From Amyloporia xantha (taxonomy: Eukaryota; Basidiomycota; Agaricomycetes; Polyporales; Adustoporiaceae), in contig JAYKKR010000052.1 of NCBI GenBank assembly GCA_036971615.1, positions 62,001 to 126,000 of the forward strand: a stretch of 64,000 nucleotides of DNA. The letters are read 5' to 3'. Positions within the stretch are counted from its first letter, which is position 1, and each line of letters begins with the position of its first letter. Both the position numbers and the translations under genes were made by a program. A model generated the notes under the pieces. It was not told where the DNA came from. It was given only the letters and a program-made list of their open reading frames with translations, and searched no databases. Below are positions 10,521-22,900 of this stretch, one piece after another.

Positions 10521-13500
10521 TCATTGCTAGTACGGGCAAGTAACATAACAGCCATGATATTGGTGGAAAGTGTGTCGCCTGAACCCTTGTTGAACTTTCC
10601 AACCGTATGCAACACACCGACAAGCGATGCCTCTGGAATCTCACCTTCAAAGACTGGACATTTGGTCGCAATGTCTTTGAAGTTGAACTCCAGATTCTTG
10701 CTGCGCTTGCCTTGGAAGTATGCAGAGCAGTCCCGTACAGGAACTATGGAGCATCAGTAATAATACATATACAAGTCAAGAACTTTCTTACTGTGGTCCC
10801 AAGGTTCAAGAACATGCGTCCTGGTAGGGTACCATACACCTCCCTGGTGGTTGACGTTGGAGGATCTGTTGCTTCCTTTGACCGCATTCTTGAGTCTGTC
10901 TGTGTATGATCCAGACGCTATATTATGGTTGAGAGTGTGATACAGATAGCTCATATAAGTGCGCACTTACAGGATGTTGGATTGACAGGTGCTTTGGTGT
11001 TGTGTCGTGTTCCAATACCTAAGCCATTGCCAAATGAACGAACATTAAGAGGATTGGCATAGACATGACCATAGAAGCCACATGCGAGCTGCCACTCCTG
11101 CATCAGCGGATGAATGAGAATGTCCTTGACGTATTTTCCACCAGCTTCTCGTGGCACAAAAAGCTGAGATCTTATGACAGATCCATACGTGACGCATATG
11201 ACAGGTTCAAACGACACATCCAGGCTGAGAGTGGCCTTGGCAGTTGCATTGAAGTTGTTGTCAATGTCGCTGACACGTGCTGGGTTCACAACACGCGTAT
11301 CAAACTGAGGTGTGGTTATCAGTTTGACCAAAGCTCTGTGGTGTTGTATTTCATTAGATGCACCGATGAGGAGCGCATGAGATTCACATACCTCGTGTTG
11401 ATGGGCTGTGGAGTAAATATGTCGAGTGCCAAAGACAGCAGGATAGGCATAACATCAGACACAAGTTCAACAGCACTAATTGTTCATTGAGTCTCCACAA
11501 TATAGGTGTCTAGGACAATGGATATACATACTCATAAGGCGGAACATCCTGGTAAAAGTCCTCCAAAAGAGGATCCCACAGCTCTCTGCTCAGCATTCCA
11601 GCTATCTTGGGAGAGTCCTTGCCCTTTCCCTTCCTATATGAGAAGTGAGCAGGCATATATCACAGTCGAATTGACCATACATACCTGGGTGAGGCCATCT
11701 TGTTCTTGTCAGACACCTTGATGTTGCTGACTTCATTGTCTGAAGATGCTTCATCCGCAATGAGCTCACACCGCTTGTTGGGAGAGTTTGTCTTGGATTT
11801 CCTTGGCGGAGTGTCAGCCAAAGTTGGGAACATTGTAAGATTGACATACCTGCCAGGAGTAGTATGAGCCATATCATCATCACTGTCAACATTGCTCGCC
11901 AACCAGGTATTCTTGACAGGACTAGGCCTGTCTCTGTGAACACATATAAGCAAAAACCATAAGCGCAATATAGCTGCACCTACTCCATTCCGTCTTCCGA
12001 GGATGACATGCTACCCGTGAACGCAGGAGCTAAAATCTTTTTGGAGGAGGGGCTCGGGAAGATTGTGCTTTTGCCCTTCTTGACAGGAGACGAAGATGCA
12101 GATTTCCTAGGGCAATACAGTCAACACAAGATTGACCTTATAAGACGACAAAGCAATACTCACTTCTTGGGTGTCGCCATCTCAATCTCAGCAAGCTTTC
12201 CCTGCAGAGTGTGAAGTTCTCCTTGCAACAACTTGAACTTCTTCCACTCCGGCGACTCACTACAAACAGGATAAATTACTCGCCAAGCACAATCATCTTT
12301 TTCAACACTGACGTGATCTGACGATGGATCTTCAACTTATCAACACGACGCTCCCTCTCATCTTCGCTGGTCTCCACTAAAGCATCATCACTATCAGGAT
12401 GCGGCGTACTGCTGGCGATGAGCTCAGACAGGAACAATGTATCTTATAACATGGACTTACGCTGCACGTTGCTTCTTCTTGGGTGACGCACTACATGTCA
12501 ATGAGTCGGTAAAGCTTCTACATATATACATGACTTGACTTACTTGTCACTCTCCTCCTCGTCGCTCGAGACACTGAGTTGACTTTAGCAGATGCAAACA
12601 TAACAGGACAAGAACTCACAATTTCAACCGCTTGCGAGGTGTCTTGGAGATGCCACGTCGAGATTTGCTACAACCTGCATGAGTGATAGCTGACACAAAC
12701 AAATAAGATACACGTACGAGGGAGAAGGTGTCTTGGGAGTCGGCGGCGGTGTCAGAGTTTCCTTTTTCTAAGCAATCATATCAGCGTAGCCACACATGAT
12801 TCAACACATGAATATACTCACTTTTTCTTAGGCGTCTCAGTAAGTTCAGGTTCCTCAATGACAGCAGCCTCATCGCTATAAGCATGTTAGAAATAAAACC
12901 GAGAAAAGCACTTCAACACATACCTTTCAAGATCGCTTGGGTCTCGATCAGAGCTGGCAAATGGATCAGATCAACATCAAAACAATATCAAGAGGACAGT
13001 GAAATGACACACGATGGATTGCCAGCATCGTCTTCAGATGCCATGTCTACATCCTCCTCAACCCTATGCAAAATCAGTGATTGTGATGTGAACAACAAGA
13101 TAATAATTACTTTTGACTTGCACGCCCTTTCGCAGCAAGCACTTGACTAGAATGCGCTATAAGCATACATATCAAAGCGGCAAAACCAAACATACCTTGT
13201 GCCAAACACATCGCTATTGCAATACCATTATCAGCACAAAATAAGGACAATAGATTTCAACATGCATACTCATCGTCCTTTTTGATCCTATGTAACATAT
13301 AATGAGAAACAAGATAACAACAATCCAAGTCCTTCTTACCTTTTTATACGGTCAGATGTGTATTCCCTGTGACGTAGAGTATTAGAGCAAGCATACAATG
13401 CCAATAACAAATAGGATTACTTACTCGGCATCACTGTCAGATATACTCTCAGCTGAGATTGCTTTGCGACCACGACCACGACCATGACCTCTGAAACAAG

Positions 13501-13608
13501 AGACATGGTCAGGACATGGACCAGATGTTCAGATAGAACAGAGTCATACCGGCCAGGCGTCCCGCGGTTTGAGGTTCCACGGCCACGAGCTCGAGCGCGT
13601 GGTGCCAT
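10521..13608 (-). CDS. Unknown multi-exon protein, RG-rich N terminus and conserved C-terminal domain (left copy)
   Basis: Span of a gene of more than 20 exons separated by 45-60 nt introns with good GT-AG ends, coding for about 650 aa. It starts MAPRARARGRGTSNR, continues with Arg-Gly repeats and a long acidic, Ser-Pro and Lys-rich region (nuclear, disordered type), and ends in a ~300-residue folded domain starting near 11720. The last exons read through VPVRDCSAYFQGK and end MAVMLLARTSND. The left copy keeps frame at two sites where the right copy has lost a base. The family is not recognised; the RG repeats suggest nucleic-acid binding (inference). It is transcribed divergently from the gene at 14217 and in the same direction as the Rep-helicase 207 bp downstream. 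Confidence 0.6.
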
Positions 13609-14216
13609 CTGGTAGAGGAAGAATGATAGAGAGCGGATGGACGTCTCTGGAGAAGATGGGCTTGCGACGGGGTGGCTTTTATCTGGGTTTGACTCGGAAG
13701 AGATAGGAATCCAGACACCGGAGAGTTACGGTGGAAAGGCACTGGGGTCATGTACGTTCATGTGCTGGACCAATGATATCTTTCTACGTGACAAACATTT
13801 CTTTGGGGTGAGATGTAAGAGGATCGGCGGTCACAAGTCCGATGCCCGATGCATAGATCTCAGTTCTATCGTATGGTGGATCTACGATCCAGGTGAATTC
13901 TCATCAGAATGTCTCGAGCTGTATCACCGAGCATACCCACTTTCCCTTGACCTCCCACATCGCATTCATCTCCATTAGATGAATGAGATGGGTCTGTAGA
14001 ATGAGACAATTTAGATGCAGAAAGTGTCGAGGATGTATCAGTACTAGACATGCATGTTTTGTCCAATTGCATCTGTTGCGAGTGCATGGCAATATTACCA
14101 TAACCGGGGTAGATCGGAAACACCATCTGCGCTCAGCCACAGTCATCTAGATGTGAGCAAGACATCTGACCTGCTTTCAACGCCCACCTAGTCGACTTGT
14201 CTGTTCCACCTGCAAG
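13609..14216. promoter_or_regulatory. Divergent promoter region
   Basis: A 608-bp space between two divergent start codons. Frames here are open by chance and differ between the two arms (for example 'GLATGW' against 'ELLTGW' with an indel), which argues against coding. No specific motif was recognised. Confidence 0.4.
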
Positions 14217-15417
14217 ATGGCACTTGCAATTCTGTATGACGACAAGGACAAGTATCGTAAGTCTATGTGATGCTCTGTGAGCTTCAGCCTTATACTTACA
14301 ACAAAACAGAACAGATGCTGAGCGAGGTTCTTGTCACACGCGAAAAGGATTTTGGTCGTGCACATCTGGAACACTTTGCAGCCGTACGTCATCTCAATGT
14401 AACTGTACCTTCTGCTCACTGTCGTTTAGCCTGATGTTGCATTCCAAATGCTCGATCCTTTTCCATCTGAGTTGCCTGTGGGCAAGAGACGTCAAAAATG
14501 TGAGCTGGTATGGCGTGGTGAGGGATTGAGCACAAGTGCACCGGAGGAAGCGGTGTTGTCGCTGCTGGGATATGTATATGAGAAGAACCTGCCTCCTATC
14601 CTTAATGGTAGCCAGTGCGTCAGTATGGACTTTGTTCTTAATTGACAACTGACCTATCTCATAGACTTCCACGACACTTGGGGAACGCGGAGCAGTCCAT
14701 CACCCTGACAGGCCTGGGTCTGGACTGTTTTGAGCGGTATGTGCGAGGTGTCTTGGCTATCCACGGCGTCTTGGCTAGTCATCTTGCTGGACACGCATTG
14801 GGCCCTTGGAAGCCGACTCACCTCAACGGTGATCTGGTTCTCAAATTCTCTAGCCGATACTTTGCTCATCCCCGAGAGGCAAAGGGACGCATCTCTCAGC
14901 CTTTGGGTAAAGATGTGGACCCTTCTGGAGTGATGGCCAAGCGTATTACGACTGAAGTACATCTGGAGGAGAACCAAGTGGAGTACTATCAGTGTGTCAG
15001 CCGCGAGTAAGTGGTCATTCAGTCTAAGACGTGCTGTTGCTCACCAAACGGAAAGTCCTTTGAAGATGAAGCGTCTCAAGCCGTCCAACATACATGTGGG
15101 CAATCTGGTTGAGATACAGGTTGTTTTTGGCACCGTTCCCACCTTTGACGGCAGCCATCTGTTCTTATGCAAACTGAAGTCAGTATGCGTCATGGACCGC
15201 ACGGTGCAAGAGGTAAGCACACACCAAAGTTGGATGATTCAGGGTTTGATGAATTTGCCAGGTCGTGCAACAGCAGCGTATAGACAAGCTTCTGAAGTGT
15301 GAGCTTTCCCCAGTGAAGCAGATCAAGCGACGAGTGGGATACAGAGTAGATGATAGCAGTGAAGATGAAGATGGGTCGCATTCTCTGAAGCGCATGCACT
15401 TGTCAGAAGATGTCTGA
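14217..15417 (+). CDS. Unknown accessory protein of about 300 aa (left copy)
   Basis: Spliced gene starting ATGGCACTTGCA with introns at 14257-14309, near 14384-14429, near 14610-14665 (GTGCGT donor), near 15008-15058 and near 15210-15262. Joined exons read MALAILYDDKDKYQQML..., then a conserved stretch around LPRHLGNAEQSITLTG and ECFERYV-like LDCFERYVRGV, a late segment GNLVEIQVVFGTVPTFDGS, and an acidic tail SSEDEDGSHSLKRMHLSEDV. The GNLVEIQ segment resembles a beta-rich segment I recall from basidiomycete hypothetical proteins, but no function follows. It is convergent with the dioxygenase-like gene: stop codons are only ~25 bp apart. The left copy is intact; the right copy has a one-base deletion. 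Confidence 0.6.
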
Positions 15418-15649
15418 GGATCGGCAATATGACTGAACCGATTATAAAACTCTATTCGATAATAGATGGTTGTTGCTCGCTAATGAGAGACGAATCAAAC
15501 AAGAATAGCTATACGTACCTTCAGTTTGAGAAAAGCCCACTTGCTGGACACCCAGAGGGGCTACAAGAAATAGCAATCAATTGAATACGCAATTTGAAAG
15601 ATACAAATGATGAAGTTTCATTAAAGTCATTCAATCACTGTTTCCCTGC

Positions 15650-15735
15650 GCCCCTCTTCCCCTTCCCCTTCCCGTTTCTTTTTCCTTTTTCCTTCCCTCT
15701 CCCCTTCCCCGTCCCTTTTCCCTTCCCATAAATCC
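15650..15735 (-). repeat. GGGAAGG-type purine microsatellite
   Basis: Polypurine/polypyrimidine run near the 3' end of the dioxygenase-like gene; on the minus strand it would encode a Gly-Lys-Arg tail. A donor site (GTAAGT) directly before it and an acceptor (TTGTAG) after it allow it to be intronic instead. The right-arm copy is at 53570-53655 and differs by substitution. Confidence 0.6.
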
Positions 15736-18700
15736 TATAGAACTTACAGAGCAGATGCTCCATCATAATGGGATCAAAAACAATCTGAGCGCGAAGATGA
15801 AAGGAAATATTACGCTCAAGATACTGGAAGACGTCCACAAATGCCTTGGAGACCACCTCCTCATCCTTGCAATCAACAGGAACCAACTGCATAAACTCCA
15901 GCGCGTGCAACGCACCCTTTCCAATGATGAGAACTTGCTGACCCATCTCCACAGCAGAAGGCGCTGTGACCTTGCCTGCATAGACAAGATCACAAGTGAG
16001 CAATGTAGCGATCAACTCACCCATCTGCTGCGCACGCTGCTTGATAAAGTTATAGCAAGTTTTGAATGGAAGAGGGCCTCCTTCATGCTTGCCCAACAAA
16101 AGCTTCCACTGGTTCTCCAGTGAAAAGTAGGAGCTAGCCAACCGGGGTTGCGTCCAGACATGCAAGCACCATATGCAGAGAGATTGCAGAGATAAGTGTC
16201 GTCCTTGCCCTCTGCCCACTGCTTCCACATGTGAAGACTGGTCCAGTAGTTGGGCCCCTCCAGCACAGACTGCGTGCCAAAGGTGATACCGCGCCAGATA
16301 CAAGCACTGGCAAAACCACCAGGTTGGTCGATGTGGTCAGGATGGAAGGGTCCAGATGCATCCAAAACGCGAAGTCGAGAAGGGGCATGCTCACGAAAGG
16401 GAAGCTTCTTGTCAGCGTCGCGATAGACCTGCTCAACAAGCTTGCTACAGTCAGCAGGGAGTTGGTTTGGAAAGGGAACAAGGGGCAGAAGTTCTTCAAC
16501 GAAGTGAAGAATGTCCTTGTAGGAGTTAGGTGCGAACAAATATGGATCAAGATGGGGAATGTGCTCAGTTGGAGGTGATGCGATGGTAGAGAGACGATGA
16601 GAAAGAAGGATGCACTCATGAGTGACAGAAGAGATATCAGTGAGCAACTTCCTCTCTGGCGAGTTGTCATCTGCCAGAGCGCTGTTCAAAAGAACATTGT
16701 AGAAGTCTTCAAGATGAGAAAGATGGAGCGAGGAATGTCTGAGCTTAGTCTGCAAGACAGTTTGTTTCAGATGTAAGGCAGCAAGCCAAACACCGTCGAC
16801 GAGCAAGACATCTTGAGAACGAGTAGTGGAGATGAGGAATTGGACAAAGTAGGCACCAAGGCGAGAAGTGTTGGTGGAATATCCAAGCCAGAAGCGAAGG
16901 ACTTCATTGAGAATCTGACAAACACGATCGGTGATAGCGGTGGGAGTCTGAAAGATACCGCGACAGTGGAATTTGTAAGACTCCACCTTGGCAGACAACG
17001 CAGGAAGATAAGTGTGAGGAAGAAGAGAGACCCAGTAGTCGTTGTCGCGAGACCGAGCCAAGACAGCATCATAGATGTCCATAGAGAGTCTCTCCAGCCA
17101 GGTTGACGTACTTCTGATCTGCACATTCAACACCAAGTCCATCACACAGCGACAGTGATCCATACAGTCTTTGTCCAGCCACATCCAAGCATAGCTGTTG
17201 GCTAGCAGAGCCTGCTGACGAAGCAAACGCATCTCCAGACCTTGGATCTTTGACTTTATCTCCACAAAGTCAAAGTCGCCTTCCATACCAGCAACTGTAG
17301 AGGCCATGTCAGGAGAGAGACGCTCCTTACTAGTGTAGCCTTTCAGGAAGCAATAAAGACGGGTGTGGAAAGCTTGCTCATGCTGGAGAAACTGAGGAGT
17401 TGACAGCATGGACTGGTGGATCTGAGTCAAGTTGTCCAACGTCTTCTGAAGATTGTTACATGAGAAGCACTCAAAGACGTCAGCAATATCTAGAGAATAA
17501 TTTATAAGACACTGATGCTATGAAGATAGCAAAGATGCATACCATGTGACAACACTTCAGACTTAGAATTTCCTCCATCTGTGCTCGCGTTCTCGTCTTC
17601 TTCAAACTCCTGTTCTATATAGAAATTAGAATGTAAAGGAACTGTGACATTCTGCAAGACGTACCACTCATAAACTCCTCAAAAGCATCAAAAGTATTAC
17701 CCGACTGCGCGTCCATGGGCAAGCCTTCTTCTGCATTATCCGAAACGCCTCCAACTAACACATACATCAATTTGTGCATATCTATCTATCTACTTAGACA
17801 TACCAGCTTTCAGGCGCTTGCTAGAGCGTGTAGCAGAGCCAGATGCCTGCTGCTGCATCTGCTCAAACAGTGCTTGAGAGCGCAACCTCATGGCAGAGGC
17901 AATATTATCCAAGCTAGTATCTGTGCAACAAGTTAGACAAGTCAAAAAGAAATAAAGAGGATGCTTACTAGCTCTCAATATGGAAGGCAAATTTGCTTCT
18001 TCTTCTTCTTCTTCCTCAGCTTCTTCATGCTGACGCTTCTGACCCCTCTGTTTCTCAGAGTTGTTGCCTGGAAATTGTGAAACCATGTTAGAATAAATTA
18101 TGTATAGTGGCAGAAACACTTACGTCTGTAGGTACGAGAGGCTGGAATTAAATAAAATGAGTCAGAAATAAAAACAAAAGGCAAAGAAAAAAAATGCAAA
18201 GACAACTTACAACGAATACGACCACGCACACGCTGAACATCGTCCACATCCTCCTCTGCCTCCCCAATACTCTCCATATACTTCTTGAATGGCTGATAGG
18301 AGTTGCCAAGAACCACATGAGGAATTGCACCACCACGATGAAGACGCATCTTCTTCCAGAGCTTACCCTGAGCAGCACGCTTCTCTTTCTCTGAAGGCGG
18401 CATGCTCCAGGCAGAAGGATGAATAACTTCACCTTGCTCGTTCTTGAACGTAATACAGTTCATGAAGGCATCAGTGTCGACGGTAGGCTGATAGCAAGCA
18501 GGAATTTGATCAAGGCGAGAGGACAAAGCAAGATGAAAACCTCTGGCAACAGCGTCCAAAAGACCCTGTGCATTGGTCATAGCCATGCCATCAGTGAGAA
18601 TATTGCCATGATTGACAATAGGAACATTGGGATGAGAAACACTAGAAGAAAAGATAAGTCGAAGCTTAAGGAAAAAATAAAATCAAGAAGATAGAGTACA

Positions 18701-19186
18701 CACCCATGAAGACTGAGATGAGGAGGAATCTCCTCCAATTCTCCATTCTCACCACTGCAAAAACCAACATGCGCCAGCCCCTCCAGAGTGCTGTCGTTAG
18801 GATAGTTGATGAGAGTAAAGCGGTAGGAAGTGTTATTGGGTGTGGTGTTGGTGAGCGCAACGGGCGGAGTTCCACCATGAGGATACAGTCCATTGAAACA
18901 GACAGACATAACCTCTTGTGGATTCTCTGGATCATACAGATAGGGCATGGAGATGAACACACCAAAGGCAGGAAAGATGAAGACACCAGGATCAACATTC
19001 TTGTCCAGTTGAGAGAAGACAGTCATGCAAGACATGGCAACCCAACTGTCATAGCTATCCACATGGATACCAGCAAAAGGGCCCAGTTCTGCCTTGAACA
19101 AAGCACCTAGAAAAGAAATTGTCAGAAAAAGTGAAAAAAGCGCAATAAATAGAGGCAAAAATGCGAAGGGGAGGAGAGAAATTGGA

Positions 19187-19765
19187 TGGAAAGATGGAGG
19201 GAGCACCCCCAGTGGGTGTGGGAATTTATTTGAAAAGAATAGAGGGCAAGAAGAATAAATAAAGAGCAGAAAGAGGAAATAAAATCGAAATAATAGGGAA
19301 AAAGCAGAAATAAATAAAGGGAAATATGGGAAGGGGAGATCAGGAATTGGATGTAAATATAGAAGAAGCACCCCCAGTGGGTGTGGGAATTTATTTGAAA
19401 AGAATAGAGGGCAAGAAGAATAAATAAAGAGCAGAAAGAGGAAATAAAATCGAAATAATAGGGAAAAAGCGAAATAAATAAAGGGAAATATGGGAAGGGA
19501 GATCAGGAATTGGATTTAAATATAGAAGAAGCACCCCAGTGGGTGTGGGAATTTATTTGAAAAGAATAGAGGGCAAGAAGAATAAATAAAGAGCAGAAAG
19601 AGGAAATAAAATCGAAATAATAGGGAAAAAGCGAAATAAATAAAGGGAAATATGGGAAGGGGAGATCAGGAATTGGATGTAAATATAGAAGAAGCACCCC
19701 CAGTGGGTGTGGGAATTTATTTGAAAAGAATAGAGGGCAAGAAGAATAAATAAAGAGCAGAAAGA
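19187..19765 (-). repeat. Intronic minisatellite, four copies
   Basis: An array of ~165-bp units, each containing CCCAGTGGGTGTGGGAATTT, with starts near 19206, 19372, 19534 and 19697. It fills the intron just before the exon that begins GALFKAELG. The right arm has only two units (49870-50100), so the two copies differ by two units. Confidence 0.85.
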
Positions 19766-20791
19766 AGCAAACATATGCAATAGATATTAAAGAAATTCAG
19801 ATAATCAACTACTTACCTAGCGCCTGGGCCTGTTGCTTGGTTTTGGTGGAAGCAATGTTCAGCTGAACATTGGTGAAGGCGTAATTGCCCTCAAAGCCAA
19901 TTGGAAACTTAGCAGTGAGCTCAGCTTGAGCTTTGAGCAAATTGACCAAGTCAGAGTCTCCGCGCTCCAGAGCATTGATGGCGATGCGAGATCCAACCTG
20001 ATAAATCAGTTAGTGTCTGTACTAATACTGGACATGATTACTTGCCTCCACCAGCTCCTTCCGCAACTTGCCATGCTCAGTCAAACTTTCCTCGTAAACT
20101 TTGGAAAGTCTTCCTGGAGCGATAAGCTTTCTCACGCGTTCATAAGACTGGGCCAAATTATAGGCACGAGTATCACGTCCAACAGATTCAGAAGAGGAAC
20201 TTCTCTCCCACCAGACCCCACCCTGATACTCATCCTCCGAACCGCACTGCTGTGCCTTTGTTCTGGTACACTCGTCCTCAGGACCAATGAGTTGAGAGCG
20301 AATAGCTAACAACTTGGCAACAAGGTCGGAGGGAAGAAGACTAAATAACATGTGAGATGGGAGAGAGAAAAAGAAAAGATATAAGTAACACACCGCTGAG
20401 GAACCATGTAGAGAAGGAGGATATCTTCGGATCCATCCGAAGGGCTTCCAATCTTCCTTCCAATCAAGCGATCGTAAGGTTTCAGATGTAAGAAACCTTG
20501 GGCGCGTAAGCGCTCAGATCACATGGAAAGACGTCATCACTCACCCATAGTCCTGAGCTCATTCGCATTTGCACTGTGCACTTCAAGACTACTTGCCTGA
20601 CTTTGCATTCTCTCCATCCCTTCCTCGGTTGAATCTATCATCACCAGATAGGCCTTTCCTCTAGGATCATCAGGACCCAACGGATGACCAACAACCTCCC
20701 TAATCTCCACCATCGATGTAGGACGCTCAGGGATGTCCAGGGTAACACCTAGCAGCTTTTGGAGCTGCTCAGGGCTTGGAGATCGGGACAT

Positions 20792-21560
20792 GGCTAGGTA
20801 TATGGCAAAGAAAAAGTCAGTTTGGTCTCAATAAGCTAGGGAGAAAAGACCTGCTCACTGTCTGTGTTCGAAAACCAGGTCTGGATGTAGCAGGGTCTTC
20901 TACTGGGCTTAAAGGCTGTTCAACAGGCTTAGGTGAGTTTATAACAACATATAAAGCATAATAGAATGTGAATACTCACATTTATGCTGTAAAATTGGAT
21001 GGATGGCACGAGGGAGGCAAGCGAGGAGGAGCGCGCGCGCGGATGTGGCAAAAGGCAAGAGGAAAAATCTGCTAAGTCCGCGTAGGGCGATCCGCTGCAG
21101 TGCGTCGCCCTACGCGCCCTAGACGCCCGCCGGAAAGTGCCGGAAAGCGTTTTTGCGCGACCTACAGAAGGGTCAAATGTTAATTATATCGCACCAAATT
21201 TTGCACGGGCATTCTAATCATGCATTAGAATGCCCCTGAAAAATTTGGGGTGATTTGAGGCCATATTCCCAACGTTATTAATGGAATACGGACTTTCGCA
21301 AAACGAGCGCCCTTTAGGCGCCCGTCGAGCGCGCGCCGTTCTCGCGCGGTTTCCTGGTGCTCAGTGTGCCTCCTCCTCCTCCTCCATGTCCTCCTGCTCC
21401 TCGAGCTCCTCCTCCTCCTGCTGCTTCCACAACAACAAGGCTGTGAGCCTTCTACAAGACCACTGGAGTGTGCAGTAGAAGTAGCAGAAGGGTTACAGGC
21501 AGAGGCAAGGGAGCAGGTAAGTATCTTCTCCTCCTTTTCTGACTGACTTTTTCTTTCAAG
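20792..21560. promoter_or_regulatory. Divergent 5' region with hairpin module, internal-element type
   Basis: Upstream of the dioxygenase-like ATG. A hairpin at 21079-21116 has perfect 12-bp arms (CGCGTAGGGCGA and its complement). It is followed by GGCGTCTA-like and TTCCGGCA-like sequence and a TTTGAGGCCATA-like box, the same order as in the dispersed modules, though flanking sequence is diverged. On the plus strand a consensus intron lies at 21517-21560 (GTAAGT donor, pyrimidine tract). Leu/Arg-rich frames across the CTC repeats at 21364-21430 are probably low-complexity artefacts. Confidence 0.5.
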
Positions 21561-21779
21561 CACAGAGCCCTGCGTGCACCGCTGCACTGCTCCCCGCCAA
21601 CGCCGCGCCACTCCCCGTCGACAGCAAACACGCCGCGCCGCTCCTCAGCGCAAACACCCCGCCGCACTGCACACGCCGCGCCGCGCCGTTCCCCGCTGCT
21701 GCAGAAGACAAACGCCGCGCCGTCGAACGCGCCTCGACCGCGCTGCCCTGAACATGCCACGCCGCCCCAGTGCCCGCTG

Positions 21780-22900
21780 GTCAGCCGGCGCTGCCAGCGC
21801 CGCCCCATGCCCGCTGTCCAAGCGGACAGCGGGCGCGCTTGCGCTCCACCCCGCCCTCGAGTTCGTTGCCCACGGCAACGACCCGAGGGCTTCGCTACTA
21901 GCGCCGCCCCATGCCCGCTGTCCAAGCGGACAGCGGGCGCGCTTGCGGTCCACCCCGCCCCCGAACGCGTTGCCAAGAGCAACGCGTTTGGGAAACTCTC
22001 TTAGCTCCCCGCGGGTGGTGCTGCCAGCGCCGCCCCATGCCCGCTGTCCAAGCGGACAGCGGGCGCGCTTGCGTTCCACCCCGCCCCGAACGCGTTGCCA
22101 AGAGCAACGCGTTTGGGGAGCTCTCTTCGCTCCCCGCGGGTGGTGCTGCCAGCGCCGCCCCATGCCCGCTGTCCAAGCGGACAGCGGGCGCGCTTGCGTT
22201 CCACCCCGCCCCCCGAACGCGTTGCCAAGAGCAACGCGTTTGGGAGCTCTCTTCGCTCCCCGCGGGTGGTGCTGCCAGCGCCGCCCCATGCCCGCTGTCC
22301 AAGCGGACAGCGGGCGCGCTGCGGTCCACCCGCCCCCGAACGCGTTGCCAAGAGCAACGCGTTTGGGGAGCTCTCTTAGCTCCCCGCGGGTGGTGCTGCC
22401 AGCGCCGCCCATGCCCGCTGTCCAAGCGGACAGCGGGCGCGCTTGCGGTCCACCCCGCCCCCGAATGCGTTGCCAAGAGCAACGCGTTTGGGAGCTCTCT
22501 TAGCTCCCGCGGGAGGTGCTGCCAGCGCCGCCCCATGCCCGCTGTCCTCTTGGACAGCGGGCGCGCTGTGCTCCACCCCGCCCCTCGAGCTCGTTGCCCA
22601 CGGCAAGGAATTCGGGGGCTTTCGTGGCCCTCTGCGGATGCCGCTACCAGCGCCGCTCGACGCCCGCTGTCCAAGCGGACAGCGGGCGCACTTGCTTTCC
22701 ACCCCGCCCTAGAGCTCGTTGCCCACGGCAACGGGTCGAGGAGTTTCATGGCCCTCTGCGGACGCTGCTACTGGCGCCGCTCCACGCCCGCTGTCCTCTT
22801 GGCCAGTGGGCGCACTTGCTTGTATCCCCGCCCTCTGGAACGTGTTGCCAAGAGCAATGTGTTTGGGGAGTACTCTTCACTTCCTACGGGTGGTGCTGCC
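21780..22900 (+). repeat. GC-rich tandem array of nine double-hairpin units (left arm)
   Basis: Nine units of about 118-127 bp. Each contains hairpin 1, GCCCGCTGTCC, a 4-nt loop (AAGC, or TCTT in unit 7), and its complement. Hairpin 2, AACGCGTTGC with a 5-nt loop and its complement, follows, then a box CTCCCCGCGGGTGGTGCTGC. The two outer units use a variant of hairpin 2 (TTCGTTGCC/GGCAACGA). Long frames in all six phases are by-products of GC composition. The array lies between the divergent RPA3-like and dioxygenase-like genes. Copy number is equal in both arms. Confidence 0.9.

Larger units (their letters stand above)
15442..20791 (-). pseudogene. Candidate 2OG-Fe(II) dioxygenase (TET/JBP-like) fused to large unknown domain; frameshifted left copy
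   Basis: About 14 exons, about 1,290 aa when intact. Start MSRSPSPEQLQKLLGV; one intron has a GC-AG donor. The middle third carries an HxD motif (GIHVDSYDS, about H290/D292), a distal His (LYPHGGTPP, about H352) and a following Arg (SYRFTLIN, about R371). This spacing is typical of 2OG-Fe(II) dioxygenases and like the fungal TET/JBP group (5-methylcytosine oxidation). Then come an acidic/basic nuclear-type linker and a ~500-residue helical domain of unknown function. In this arm a single base is missing near 16143 (after GRNP), so the frame leaves the intact right-copy sequence. The 3' end is uncertain: the frame may instead stop in a Gly-Lys tail at 15635. Confidence 0.55.

Noticed and set aside
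10521..13608. RPA1 identity for the RG-rich protein, suggested by proximity to RPA3
   Set aside because: I could not see the OB-fold signature or the zinc-finger Cys pattern of RPA1.
13637..13978. 113-codon plus-strand ORF in the divergent promoter (157 codons in the right arm)
   Set aside because: Its N terminus is antisense to the RG-rich gene's first exon and it differs by indel between arms; better explained as a chance frame.
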